Part shown: positions 1-15,030 of the stretch, piece by piece
Layout of the letters: every line of letters begins with the position of its first letter
How positions within the stretch are numbered: the stretch's first letter is position 1
From: Nymphaea colorata
Lineage: Eukaryota; Streptophyta; Magnoliopsida; Nymphaeales; Nymphaeaceae
Direction of reading: 5' to 3'
Assembly: GCF_008831285.2 (NCBI RefSeq)
Contig: NC_045139.1
Coordinates: forward strand, 27,188,808-27,252,807
DNA length: 64,000 nt
Notes under the pieces: model-generated
Seen by the model: the letters and a program-made list of their open reading frames with translations, nothing else
The model's database searches: none
Told to the model about the DNA's origin: nothing
Position numbers and translations under genes: made by a program

Positions 1-340
1 AGGATATCGAATTGAGTACCACATCGATCTCAATTAAGCCTAGGCATCAGGCCAAGTACTATCAGGTACTGGTACCTGGCTTGGGCTCGTGCCTAAAAAT
101 TAAGCACCGGGCCAGCTTGATAAGTTATCGAGCCAACCCAACTGAGTCTGATTCGGCTCGATAAGGTATTTTTAATATTATTTTTTATAATATATATTAT
201 GATTAATTATATTTATATTATTATTTTATATTTAAAAAATATTTTTAATTTTAACAGGCCAAGCCTGGGCCATAGTCACTGGTTGTAGCCAAGCCCGAGC
301 CTGACTCCTTATCGCATCAAGCCAGCCCGATGAACAGACC
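1..340. repeat. Dispersed repeat family A, copy 1 (GC-rich arms, AT-rich core)
   Basis: GC-rich arms full of short words such as GGGCC, AAGCC and GAGCC flank a core of about 100 bp that is almost pure A/T (about 165-255). The same layout and many of the same words recur at 61815-62115 and 62780-63140. This is what a small non-autonomous DNA element would look like, but I could not fix termini or a target duplication, and this copy may be cut by the window edge. Family assignment is inference. Confidence 0.45.
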
Positions 341-1651
341 TGATCTTGATTGTACATTAGTGAGCATCCTAACATGATAACTGCTTAGGACATATACAAA
401 CCAGCCACAAAATGAGACTACTCTTTGTGGTCGGCTATGGTCGGCTAAGGTTTTGTGTAGATTGATTGATATGGAATTTTCTTGTTCCTTTTGATTGCGA
501 AATGATGTATTTGCATGAATTAAATGGGTAAATGTATCCTTTGAGTGTTGTTTGGCTAGCCCCTGAAGCACTGACTAGCTGTGTGACATTCTTATGAAGG
601 TAAATTTGGGGTGGGTTGCACTCACAAAGTGAGCCAACCTTGTGTTCTAGCCAATTACAATTATAAATTGTATGTCTTTCTTTATCATTAATTTTCCAGG
701 CAATTTAAGTTGAGTTGATGCCAACCAAATATGGCAATATGTTTGCTATACATCTTGTCCTCACCATCGGTCTTGCCTACTTGAAGTGTAGGTGGTGTAA
801 GGTCTCAGGGTATCGTTGTGTGTTGTTCTTAAAGCATTGCGCTCATACTTTTTCAACCTGAGTTGCTCAAGGAAGGCTGAGCAACTTTCCTTAAACTACA
901 TTATTCCTTGGTGGATTGCTCCACTGCTGCAACAAGTGTAGATCTTTAATGTTTTGGACAACCACAATAGTTATCTCCCAACCTAATGTTGCCTGTTATG
1001 TGCACACAACTGTGTGCTTTGCATCCACATGAGCTACAAATTAAATATGAGAATGTGAATAAATTGATTGTGACTAGCAAAGTGTATTGTCTATGACGAT
1101 TGGTCATATCCATACATATTGTAGTATATGAAAGGAACTGCATTGATAGTTAAAAAGAATGCACACATTCATCTTTATATAGAAGCGATTGTGATTTCTT
1201 CGTATTCTTAGTGTCCATCATTAAAATTCTTTGTGATTTATCTGGTTTGCCGTCATACTTAGCATGGTCAGGCTTGGGACAGTGGGTTGATCAAAGAGCT
1301 TAGCTCACATCTTGTTGGGGAGTTTTATGCATCATCGTGCTAGGGCATAGTGTTTTACTTCTGATCCATTGACGGCTTTTTATTTATACATCATTGTGTT
1401 CATTGTGTTGTTTATGTAAGCATTTTTATCATGGGCTCATTTATAACCATGAAATGTTGTTTTTTTACGAACAACCTTTTGTGCATAAATAAATTAATTG
1501 TATCATTCTTATTTGAAATTGTAGCTCTGCTTTGATTGTTGTGTCTTCTCACCTTCATGTATTGTGTTAAAAAAATGGGAGAGGGGATGAAAGATCGGGG
1601 TGTGACAAATGTCAACCTCAATGGATGCAACATAAAAAAAAACATGAGATT
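341..1651. other. Unrecognised intergenic stretch
   Basis: I see no protein family, RNA gene or element ends here. The short open frames (for example 317-571 and 946-1143 on the minus strand) have no recognisable motif and are best read as chance. Confidence 0.4.
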
Positions 1652-1669
1652 TACAATGCAACAACCCGA

Positions 1670-4197
1670 TGTTTGCATCCCAAAATTTTCTTTGGTTTTG
1701 GAGTGCTCCAAAAAAATGAGGTTTTGTTTTGAAATAGGAAAGAAAGGGACTCGCCCGTCGGTACGAGGATCGACCGTTCCCGGTGCCTTTACCGGGGGTA
1801 ATCAACCCAAGGGCTATGTTTATCATTGATGCATTTCGTTTTAACTTAAACATCGTTTTGATTCTATATGCGGTGTAGAAAAATATTGAAAGTTTGATGT
1901 TTCAAACTTTTGAAAAGACTCTTGAAGAGTTGCTTGAGAATGTGAAATGTTTTGGGAAAACTAGAATTAGTAAATATCATTTGAAAATCTTGAGAAATCA
2001 TTTTGAAATCACTTTAGTGTTCTCTTAAGACCTTAAGTAGGTTTAAGATTTTGCTCTAATTCGTTTACCACCTAGTTAGAGCTACATCCCCTCTTGCTTA
2101 AATTCTTTTGGAGATGTGCTTGTGATCATAAGTGAAATAAAGTGGGTGAGAATGCATGGATGCATTTATCTTATATGATTGGAAGAATGTAAAACATTCC
2201 TACCACAACATTCATCTAAAGTCATTCCTACCACAACATACATCTAAAAATTTTGCTTTTGTAAATATCATATATATGAAAAAAAAGTTTTTGAAAATGG
2301 ATTGGGATTGTAGATCTATCAAGCATGAATCCAATATTGGGTCATTACTTGGTTTGTGGTCTTGATAAAGTCGGCAAATAAATTAAAATCTTAACGGAAA
2401 ATATGAAAGACTACATCCCAAGAGAGATATAGAGAAAGAGATCTTGAAAATCATAAAATCAAAGATCTAAAAGAAAGAGAGATATGTATTCATATACGTA
2501 TATATATGTACATATGTATATATATATATATGTATAGATATGTATATGAAAGCTTGTAAAAAATGATGTTTAAATCAAATAGAGAAGAAAAGATCATTTT
2601 CGAAAGAGAGGGAGAGAGATTTAAAAATGGAATACATGTATATATATTTATATATACGTATATGAGAGTTTGTAAAATGATATGTTAAATCATAAAGAGA
2701 GAATGACAAAGAAAGATATTCATGTGCACACATACGTATATAACATGTATATACGCATACGTCTTCATGAGTATTAAAATCAAGAAATGAATTGAAAATA
2801 GCCGACTTCAATTTTTGATATAGGCCGGAAGGGAACTTTGGCTCATGCAAGAACCTAAGCTAAGTCTCCAAAGCCGTATTAGAGAGGTTTCTTTTGAAAA
2901 CGCTTTAGAAAATATTATTTATATAAAAACATGTAATGTTATGATTCAGTTTGCTACAATAGATATATTTCTTCCACCATTGGGTATGAAAGAAAATCAA
3001 GCAATATAATAAGACACTCGTTAAGGTTCCTAATGGGGTGATTATGAAAGAAACTAGCGCAAAATTATATGCAAATGCATATTAACATGTACATATTCCG
3101 TGAAGGTTTTCCCCGAGTTCGACAAGTCCCAACCTCAAAAATCACAAGAAGAAATCCCAACCCCAAACACTCACTCTCATCGTGCATTGGGTCATATAAA
3201 TGAAAGATTAGAATATCATGCATGAGCATCATTTCAAGCATGAATGATGAATGAAGACAATATATCAAGTATATTTTTGGAGATAAATGAAGATATGGAT
3301 TTTGTTCCGTCTTGCTCATACTCCCGGTGCACTCAAGAGTAGCTCTTGATTCGGGATCATAAGAGCTATCTTGCACGGCCATGGTGAGATGGCAAGAGGA
3401 AAAGGAAGATATGAAAAGGAAAGATTGCATGATTTAAACATGAAAATAAAAGATCATCTCATCTTCTCGTGCTCTCGGTGCACTTGAGCATAGCCTCAAC
3501 TCTAAAAATAGAGATTGAGGGTCATCTCATATGACCATGGGGAGAGGAAGAAATGAGAAAAGGAGGAAATTAAAATGGAGGTTTACATACCTCGGATACA
3601 AATGATTTTGAGAGAGTGAACACCTTAGTTTGGTTTGATCCTAGACCTCCTTGAGTGAAGCTCTAAGATGATGACGGCGTAGCCTCCAAGAGATCTTCAT
3701 GCTCCCTTGAGGAATTGTTGTTTGATGAAACTTGCTCCAAGTTGGAGAAGAAGAGAGAAATGGAAAGAGAGAGCAAATGAAAATTTGGAATTTCAAGTGA
3801 GGAAGCACATGAGGTTCCTCCATGGTTGGCCCCTCTCAAGAGAGAAGATTATGGGGTATTTATAGAGATTTTGGAGCCAAAATTCAAAATACGAATTCAA
3901 GATTTGAATTCAAGAGGGAAGAGCTTTGGAGCCAAAATTTGAAATTCTAATTCAAGATTTGAATTCAAAAGGGAAGAGTTATAGAGCCAAAATTCAAAAT
4001 TCGAATTCAAGAGGGTAGAGCTTTGGAATTCCCAATTTGGATCTAAACTTTGATTTTGGATCTAATTCGGATTTGAAAATTGGATTTTGAGTTTGAAATG
4101 CTAGATTTGGATATAAACTTGGATTTAAAATTCATTTTAAAAATAATAGACCCAAAATTTTAATAGCCCCGTTTTTGAAAAATTTGGGGTGATAACA
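1670..4197 (-). mobile_element. Solo LTR, copy 1 (2,528 bp), inside the TRIM LTR
   Basis: Plus-strand ends are TGTTTGCATCCC and GGGGTGATAACA, giving TG...CA; transcriptional orientation is taken as minus by analogy with LTRs that start TGTTATCACCCC. Flanks are CCCGA (1665-1669) and CCCAA (4198-4202), a 5-bp target duplication with one G-to-A change at a CpG. There is no interior region, so this is a recombined solo LTR. It is homologous to 24859-27853 over most of its length. A GC-richer block at about 1740-1820 is the best conserved part of the two copies. A short tandem repeat (unit about 65-70 bp, about three copies) lies at 3874-4025. Assignment to Ty3-type elements is inference from the LTR ends and great length. 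Confidence 0.85.
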
Positions 4198-4443
4198 CCC
4201 AACCCACTCCAGGACTCGGGCTCATGATTCGGCGGATCCCAACCTTCCCCCTAGCAGTTTCGGCTCCAATCCTAAAAAGGCTAGGAACCAGGACAATCAT
4301 CTCATTAATGAATTCCGTTTAAAAGCCCTTGAAGATCCCTCATAATCTTCAATAGGAGACTAAATTTTTGGGGTGTTACAATCTAGCCCCATTAAGGCAC
4401 ACGAGTTTGCACATGTGGAACCCTAGGTCCGAGTGTTAAAACT

Positions 4444-4455
4444 GTTCTGATACCA
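4444..4455 (-). promoter_or_regulatory. TRIM primer-binding site (tRNA-Met type)
   Basis: The minus strand reads TGGTATCAGAAC one base after the LTR end. It resembles the complement of the 3' end of plant initiator tRNA-Met and would prime minus-strand DNA synthesis. Confidence 0.75.
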
Positions 4456-4456
4456 C

Positions 4457-4652
4457 TGCAACAACCCGACCCACTTCAGGGCTCGGGCCCTAGTTCGGCG
4501 GATCCCAACCCACCCCCTATCAGTTTCGTCTCCAATCCTAAAAAGGCTAGGAACCAGGACAATCATCTCATTAATGACTCTCCTTTATAAGCCCTTGAAG
4601 ATCCATCATAATCATGAATATCAATACGGAACTAAATTTATGGGGTGTTACA
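4457..4652 (-). repeat. TRIM 5' LTR (intact copy)
   Basis: 196 bp starting TGCAACAACCCGACCC and ending GGGGTGTTACA on the plus strand. It matches 1657-1669 joined to 4203-4380 along its whole length, with small differences in the middle. It is the uninterrupted LTR of the TRIM. Confidence 0.85.
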
Positions 4653-4657
4653 TATAA

Positions 4658-7483
4658 TCTATACAAGACAAGATTCAACAAACAAAGCATAAAAAATTCC
4701 TCGTCGTCCCTATGCTATTGAGATATTATATTTGGATAACATAAATTGTTAAATAAAATACATGTTATGTGTTGATTATCTTCGAGCAACTCACTAAAAC
4801 CTTTTAGATCCTTTGATTGAGTTAATTGTTCAAGAGATGAAAACAAACTTTTATAGGATGTAAGGGCATGTTTTTGAGTCTATGTGGCTAGTACTCCCAA
4901 TCTTAGACATGCAGTCTTGACTCTCTCTCTCTCTTTGAAAAACTCTCATTAGCCCAGTTTTGTGTTTTACTTAGCAATTATATACCTTTGAAAAAAGATG
5001 TCACAAAAGTACATCAAGTCCACCCATTCAAACACACAAACACATTTAGAAAGATGCTGATTCTCATCATTGTCATCATTGCCTTCTCAGCTACCATTTT
5101 CTTCTTTCTTGGAAACTAAAGGATATGCACAATAAAAAATAGACCCTTGGACACTGGTCAAGAGTTTCAACATCATTGTGGCCCCTTTGAGGCAAATTTA
5201 AATTTAAAGCTTTCTGAAATTTCTTACATAACTAAAGGTTTTTAAAATTTAAAGCTTCCATCCCACCCAATCCTAAGAATGGCATATTCATTCTCAAATA
5301 AATTAGAAATTTATGTAAAATTATACATAAATTATTTCCCCTAACTAGGCCAATGAGTTTCCTTCAATAAAAAAAGAGAGTAGAAATTGGTAAAACTAAC
5401 AATTGGGACCATGTAGAGGAGTCGTCATCCTGGAGCCCCTTTCAAGGCTAATTGAGAACTAAGTCATCACATCATGCTTCTTCTAGCATTAGGGACATTG
5501 AGGCCTTCTGCACATTAATACTTGAGATAATAACAGTAAGTTGTCTACGCATCACATGTTCATTGTTGATGAATATATTATGATAACACTTAACCTAAAT
5601 TCCATATTATCCATTTCCTTAAAAGTGACAATACCAAACTGATATAGCGATAATGTACTTATATCACACCATTTCAGTGATATTGAAGCTTTGATGCCAG
5701 AGTGATGCAGCCATAATAATCTAGTATCAAAATTTGTTAAAATATAATAACTACTCTCTTCAATACCTATACAAGAGAGAGCTGAAATGAAATGTTGGAA
5801 ACTTTTACTCTACTGAAAAACTCTTCTGTCCTACTCTATTCTTTGTTCTTCACACTATTTCTTTTTTTTTTTTTTTACTTTGCATTCCATTAGAATTTTC
5901 TAGCATACTTGGACCATGTGGCAATCTCCTTTTCATGTTTGATCTTGTTGAGGCCTTCCGCTCATCACTTTTATATACAAAAGTCTACAATTGGAGAGCA
6001 AGAGATTTTGAGAATTACAAGAAAATAGTAGGAGGTAACAATCAAGTTTGTCAAAACTTCAAAAATAAGGAACACTTTTAATGATTTCTCTATTTTTTTA
6101 ATTAACAACATATGCATAACAATTCTTGGTTAGCTGGGAGGAGTACATCTATGAACATGTATCTGCATAGGCAGGCGCTATCAATACATTTCGAAACAAA
6201 AACACAAATTTTCAAAATATGTTTCCCTATGTGATGAAGCAACGTTCATCCCACTAAAGAAGATTGTAGGAAGAGGAAACATATTTGTACCAGAACTGCC
6301 TGAATTGATGGATTCTTGTACAATGAACATTCAATTTGGGAGAGCTGTTTGGTTGTGTTGCAAGGGAAGTGTCAACTTGGGACAGCTCAATAGATTTGGG
6401 GAGGTTTTGAAGAAATGATGGTTGAAGTGGTGCCCAAATGGATAGTGAATCTAGAAAAAAGGATGTTGTGAGGAAATAACAGTCGCATCTGCATCCAAAT
6501 GGAAAGTTAATCCAAAGGAAAGGAAATCATGAACTATCTTTCATCTTTTCCAGATGCATTTGGCAGCGAAAATTAGGTTTGGGAAAGTATATCTTCTCCT
6601 GTCCACCACCCTTTCTTTTGAAGGTAATTGAACTCAATTGCTGACCAAAATTTGTGTCGACAATGACTGCAAAAAATGTAACTTTGGCAACCACTTCTGC
6701 CATTGACAACAACTTTCTCTCTCATGAACGATTTCTGCAGAGCTTCTGTCTGTGGGTGATATTTTTCATGACCACACCTGTGGTTGCGAAATACACTTCG
6801 TTTTCTAGACAGTGGACCCTTCCTTTGGGAGTTTTCAATATTGTTGTAGTGTATAGCATAAGAAAAGTTATATGCTGCAGCTATACTGACAATTGCACTG
6901 AAATGCTTTTAGTAAGCAGGCTCATTCTAATTATGTTCTAGCTACTTATCATGCATGGATCCAATGAGACATTTATGTTGAGTTGGCCCTGGATATTTAA
7001 AGTTTGTAAATGACATTGTTCTGAAAGCCGGAGGTGTTCGCATGGCAGATGAAGTACAGTGGATTTGGTCGAACAACCATGAAGGATTCAAAACATAGGG
7101 TCCGGTGGTTGCCCTGATATTTTCACCTTGGCAAAGTTCCCAACATTTTTCTGATAGATTTTGTGTGTAATGATTCTTCTTACTGTCTACATTATGCTAG
7201 TTTAATCGAACTATTAATTTGGTTTACATATTCAACAATGAAGTGGATGTTGTGCATGCTTCCGAGCTTGTTTCATCTGGTGCTATCAGGGTATTGGCAA
7301 TGGTCTATTTTTAAGAGTAATTGTGACAACACCCAGAATTGCACACGTCACAAAAAAATCAATTCAATACATTTGGTGGGAACATTCTACTGGTAGACTT
7401 GCAGTACTTTGGAAGAAATTATCTTTTATGCCAATTGTATTATTTATTGAGCCTATTTTTGTGCAATTTCTAATATGTACTTA

Positions 7484-7485
<2 letters not shown>
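4658..7485. other. Unrecognised intergenic stretch
   Basis: A-rich sequence with scattered homopolymers and a short (CT)n at about 4920-4935. The open frames at 6527-6712, 6654-6941 and 7163-7396 show no family motif and no splice-supported extension that I could find. Confidence 0.4.
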
Positions 7486-7558
<73 letters not shown>

Positions 7559-7608
7559 TCTCTTACTGGTTGACACTAACGTTCTCTAGAACTTTTGTTC
7601 CTTTCTTT

Positions 7609-7641
<33 letters not shown>

Positions 7642-7708
7642 TATATATATGTTCTCTCTTACCGGTTGACACCAATGTTCCCTTGAACTTTTGTTCCTTT
7701 CTTTTGAT
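7486..7708. repeat. (CT)n(AT)n microsatellite with duplicated flank
   Basis: A (CT)n tract runs into (AT)n up to about 7556. The next block (TTCTCTCTTACTGGTTGACA... through TTTGATAT) is followed by a second AT tract at about 7609-7648. The same block then returns at 7650-7708 with a few substitutions. The unit of roughly 95 bp therefore includes its own AT tract, as expected from slippage or unequal exchange. Confidence 0.8.
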
Positions 7709-10800
<3,092 letters not shown>

Positions 10801-10807
10801 TTAAAAG

Positions 10808-11298
10808 CAATGTTGTAAAAGATGTAGCGTAATGCATATCGGTCAGGCCGACCTATACGCCATATGGTAACGTATCGCAAACATAGCATAGTGTATCATA
10901 AAAATAAATTTTTTAATTTTAAAACTAATAGAAATAGAGAAAAGCATAAAAAACCAAAAAAATTGAAAAAATAAACCAAAAATCAGAAAAAATCAAGAAA
11001 AATGTATTCAATATAAAAAGTCATATATAAGGAACATTCATGTATATCAACAACACATTTAAAAATAAGAAATCAAAGATTCAAAATAACATAATAAGCA
11101 TCCATCACAATTTTAAACTTGAAAATTTTATAGAATCTTAGGAACCAAAAAACCCTTTTTTTCAAGCTTCCCACAATTCCCACTAAGAGAAAGCCTTTTT
11201 ACTGGCTAGTAGACTCACCCAAATGAATCCTTAGTGATTTTTTATGAAATGGACAAAATCTCTCCCTTCCACATCTCTTGGAGTCTTTAGAAACAAGA

Positions 11299-11335
<37 letters not shown>

Positions 11336-11600
11336 TAAGTATTTAAACTTTAAAAAATAACACAAAAAAGGGCTGTTGGGCCCCTTTTTTGTGTTTTTTC
11401 CCATATCATACGATACGATGGTGTATCGCCCGTATCGTATGATATGACACATGTATCTTATGATATGACGTCCATATTGTAAGATACGGGCGATACGCTT
11501 ATGATACACAAGTGGATCGTGTATCATAAGCATACCATATAGGTTTTCTAAACCTATACAGTACGTATGTGTATCATACGATGCAGATAGCATTGCTTAA
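10808..11600. repeat. Possible MITE-like repeat with GTATCGTATGATAC words
   Basis: The stretch opens with AAGCAATGTTGTAAAAGATGTAGCG and closes, as reverse complement, with AAGCAATGCTATCTGCATCG, so the two ends share an inverted AAGCAATG-like terminus. Palindromic GTATCGTATGATAC-type words crowd the right half (11400-11580), and a (GA)n tract lies at 11298-11335. I could not define a target duplication, so the element class is open. Confidence 0.4.
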
Positions 11601-11932
11601 GAGCACTAGAACTCACTTTGCAAATAACATAACTTAAATATACAATTGACATAGCACAAGGAAGTATTAGGAGTTCAAGTCTGCTAGATGATGAATGTTG
11701 TCAGACAGCCAAACATATGATACACAAGTGGATCGTGTATCATAAGCATACCATATAGGTTTTCTAAACCTATACAGTACGTATGCGTATCATACGATGC
11801 AGATAGCATTGCTTAAGAGCACTAGAACTCACTTTGCAAATAACATAACTTAAATATACAATTGACACAGCACAAGGAAGTATTAGGAGTTCAAGTCTGC
11901 TAGATGATGAATGTTGTCAGATAGCCAAACAT
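11501..11932. repeat. Recent 216-bp tandem duplication
   Basis: Copy 1 is 11501-11716 and copy 2 is 11717-11932, directly abutting and both starting ATGATACACAAGTGGATCG. I count about three substitutions between them, so the duplication is recent compared with the surrounding decay. It copies the right end of the repeat to its left plus unique flank. Confidence 0.95.
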
Positions 11933-12187
11933 TAAAATTTTATCAATAAAAAACAGTTGTCATAGGAGCATTAGGTGATGGTTTATCGTACAACAACACT
12001 TCATGGTGTTTCTCAACAACAGTTTATGGTGCTTTCAGTGACAGAATTTTAATTTTTAGTAACCCAACAATATCCAATATCCAGCATATTTGAATCCTCA
12101 GAATTTATTATTTGCACAGCCCTTACTATGGCATTGTTGTGTTTGACTACGCTCATTCTAAGTTTTTAGTTATTGTAATGTTTGCAG

Positions 12188-12407
12188 GAATAAAACCAGC
12201 ACCTGCATATTCTACATGAAGATCATTAATCGTTTGCAAGTATGCAGAGGCATGTGACCTTGCATTGATTGTGGATAAAGACAAAGCACAAATGATACTT
12301 GACATTTATAGTTTCAACTTATTGCAATTTAAGAATGGAATGCAACGAGCTATTAGTGTCACACTACCACATCGCAGAAATGACACAACCACGATGCAAT
12401 TAGAGAG
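12188..12407 (+). pseudogene. Exon-like open stretch, unknown family
   Basis: The stretch is bounded by TTTGCAG on the left and AG|GTAAGG on the right, both good splice-site matches. One frame has a single stop near its start (TGA at 12217) and then stays open for about 63 codons to the donor. Readable pieces include DLALIVDKDKAQMILDIY and ISVTLPHRR. I do not recognise the family. It could be one exon of a broken gene or a gene piece carried in by an element. No other exon was found with confidence, and the remnant at 13240-13370 may or may not belong with it. Confidence 0.3.
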
Positions 12408-12541
12408 GTAAGGCCAAGAGTAACATATATATGCTCTAGCATGATTTATGAAGGGATAGAAGAAAAGCAAACTTTTGGTACTATCGGAGCCTATGAAGCT
12501 AGATCATATTTTAATTTCATTATGCCCATTTGAATCGAACT

Positions 12542-12572
12542 GCGAGAGAGAGAAAGAGAAAAGGGGGGGAGG

Positions 12573-12606
<34 letters not shown>
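12542..12606. repeat. Purine microsatellite (GA)n with G-rich centre
   Basis: GAGAGAAAGAGAAAAGGGGGGGAGGGGG followed by (GA)n; all purine for about 65 bp. Confidence 0.95.
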
Positions 12607-12608
<2 letters not shown>

Positions 12609-13235
12609 TTACCCAAAAATAACACATTGAAATCACTTTTTACAATTTTCCCATTTCTTTAGGTTCAAAGATAGGAAAACGAATTAAATAAAGAGTTTTT
12701 TTCTTTTGCAAATGCAAGATTTTGGAAAAGTTAAAAAAAAAATAGTTGGAATCCAAGAAAAAAAATTTCCATGAAGACATTTCTTGCATTCAAACAAGGC
12801 CTTATACATCATTTTCATAAGTACTTTAAGGCTAATAAGCTAGTAGAAACTTCTCCCCACCCAGACAAGGGGTTGGACTCACATTGCCTTATCTTCTACG
12901 TTTATATAGTTTTCTTAAGCACGTACGGACGTGAGACTTTCAAACATTGATTTTTTTAATTAACATGCAAAAAATAAGCAGTCCAATACTTGGACCTTTA
13001 TTGCAGCCTAAATTGTCATATTTACTTCTGATGGAATTCGGAAGCACCTCAGTAATCAGAAAGCAATTAACCTTGCTCATAATCATCTAAATAGTGTAGG
13101 ATCCCACAATGAAAAAGATGTTTAATTTAGTTATTTATTGTTGCCTTTCGTTGCACCTTGTATCACCAAAGGCTGGCATCTTTAAGATTTGATTAAAGCA
13201 TCTTTGCATGAGGTTCTCCGATAAAGAACGAAAAG

Positions 13236-13370
13236 ATTTCTTTTGATGTTGTTATGAGTGCAAATATTGCCGAACCAATTGTGACTTCATGTGGTCATCT
13301 CTTCTGGAGGCATTGTTTATAACAGTGCATCCATGCTCATATACCAAAGTAATTCAAGTAATCAAACTGT
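13236..13370 (+). pseudogene. RING-finger (RMA/RNF5-like) gene remnant
   Basis: One plus-strand frame reads EPIVTSCGHLFWRHCL (about 13272-13320), the heart of a C3HC4 RING domain of membrane-anchored E3 ubiquitin ligases: PxVT-CGHLFCW-CL. After an in-frame stop the frame continues QCIHAHIP, again like the family. The Cys expected after CGHLF reads Trp, two stops lie in about 45 codons, and the upstream zinc ligands are not clear. It is therefore a broken fragment, not a working gene. The family call rests on one short motif. Confidence 0.4.
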
Positions 13371-14365
13371 TGTAACATTGACACCAAAAAAAAAAAAGAA
13401 ATAAAGAAATAAAACTATTGTTTAATAATTTTTGTTTGTGATAATGTCATTGCATATATGTGCATTGTCTCAAGTAGAGTTTGATCATTTAAACCTCAAG
13501 TTGATTATCAATTATTTGGATATCTTTTTGAATTTTAGCCTAAATACAATTGAAGACTTAGCGTTCACAAATGTTTGGGTTTGAATTTTGGTTATTTAAT
13601 TCTAATACATATTATATGAAATTTACTTTAGTATAAAAATAATCACAACCAAGTTAGTGGCATCCAAACAAGAACTCATTTCGTTAAAGTGAAAACTAAC
13701 TTTGGGAGTCGTCACCTAAACACACACAGAGACAAAACTCCTATAGTGAATCCTTGACCTCCTATTTAGTATTTATAGACCGAAGCTTATCACATTAAAG
13801 AAAAGGAAAGCAAGAAAATTTCAAAAAATGATATATATTATATAAAGTTGGTCAGTTGATGAATGCGATGTGCCATCAGATACATGAATCACACAAAATG
13901 TCAGCAAGCTCAGTACCTATTCTGGATTGGATCAGTCAATATAAAAGAGACAAGAAGCATCATGACCAAGAGGGCTTCTGCTCCTGGATACACCAGTTTA
14001 TCATGTTCACCAATCAATTCATCTGCAAATATGAGAGAACAGTTCTCATGGTGAATACCAACAGCTTTCATGCTTGATGTTAGCCAAAAGTCTGAGAAAG
14101 GAATTCGGAAAATACATGTACCCAGATTTTTTATATCATTTGAACTCATGAGGTCTGAGCAAGAAATTCAGTTGCATCTCTGACTATTGCTGCTAACTCT
14201 TCATATGGTAGGTAAGAATGAGTGCCAGATAACTTGAACAACATTCCCCTTCAATAAATCCCTCAAAGCGACTGAATTAGGCAGTATTCCTATTCGAGTA
14301 TTGCAAGAACACCGTCAATGCGGACAACTGAAGCATGGACTGTTAAACCCAGCCCACATTAGTCA
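13371..14365. other. Region 3' of the RlmH-like gene
   Basis: No defined feature. Minus-strand frames here (for example LPYEELAAIVRDATEFLAQ at about 14155-14210) look somewhat protein-like, but I cannot tie them to a family or splice them to a neighbour. Part of this may be 3' UTR of the gene at 14366-19410. Confidence 0.3.
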
Positions 14366-14536
14366 CTAATGATGGTACTTTTGACCTTTGAGAATTGTCC
14401 ATGCTCTGAAACCACCAATAAAATTGTCATCTTCCATCCAAAGCATTAACAATAAATAATCATTAAAAAAACATCTGTAACTGAAGAAACTTTAAAAAGA
14501 CACCACACACACACACACACACACACATATACATAC

Positions 14537-14614
<78 letters not shown>

Positions 14615-14995
14615 GATACCACTTGGGTAAAGGGATAAAAACTAGGACTCTTAAATTCATGTTAAAAAGTGTTATTAAACAAAATGTGGACCTTGTAATG
14701 TGTTTATAAACACCAATTTAATACAAATCATGTTTTAGTTCAAGTCATTTTTGTAAAAGTAATTGACTTTTCTACTATTAAAATTTTGATGTTATAAGAG
14801 CCATTCATTTTTTTTATTAAAAAACATTATTTAAGTAAGAAAGTGACTAACTTAATATATGCTTCTCATCAAATCAATCTTAAGAGTTCTGATCATATCT
14901 ATAAAGTTAGATTGTACAAAGAATATTTTAATAACTAATTTTAATGGGTTTGGTTTTTGTCTCTTACTCAAGTCGTCTTGTTTTTACCAAACTTT

Positions 14996-15030
<35 letters not shown>

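Larger units (their letters stand above)
1657..4652 (-). mobile_element. TRIM (miniature LTR retrotransposon) split by a solo LTR
   Basis: Two direct repeats of about 190-196 bp, each TG...CA on the plus strand, flank a 76-bp interior (4381-4456). Read on the minus strand, the upstream LTR (4457-4652) is followed after one base by TGGTATCAGAAC, close to the plant initiator-tRNA-Met primer site. Just before the other LTR lies a purine-rich CCTTAATGGGGCTAGAT. No coding capacity fits in 76 bp. That combination of short LTRs, primer site, purine tract and no genes is the definition of a TRIM. The 3' LTR (1657-1669 plus 4203-4380) is interrupted by a 2.5-kb solo LTR. Flanking duplications are TACAA (1652-1656) and TATAA (4653-4657), one transition apart. 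Confidence 0.85.

Noticed and set aside
1509-1853. Similar minus frames at 1509-1853 and 24769-24999 (shared GNxSSYRRASPF)
   Set aside because: They look like a conserved gene, but both cross the homologous end of the two solo LTRs; the similarity is LTR homology, not a protein family.
13856-14149. Overlapping frames on both strands downstream of the RlmH-like gene
   Set aside because: No motif and no splice link to a neighbour; possibly 3' UTR.
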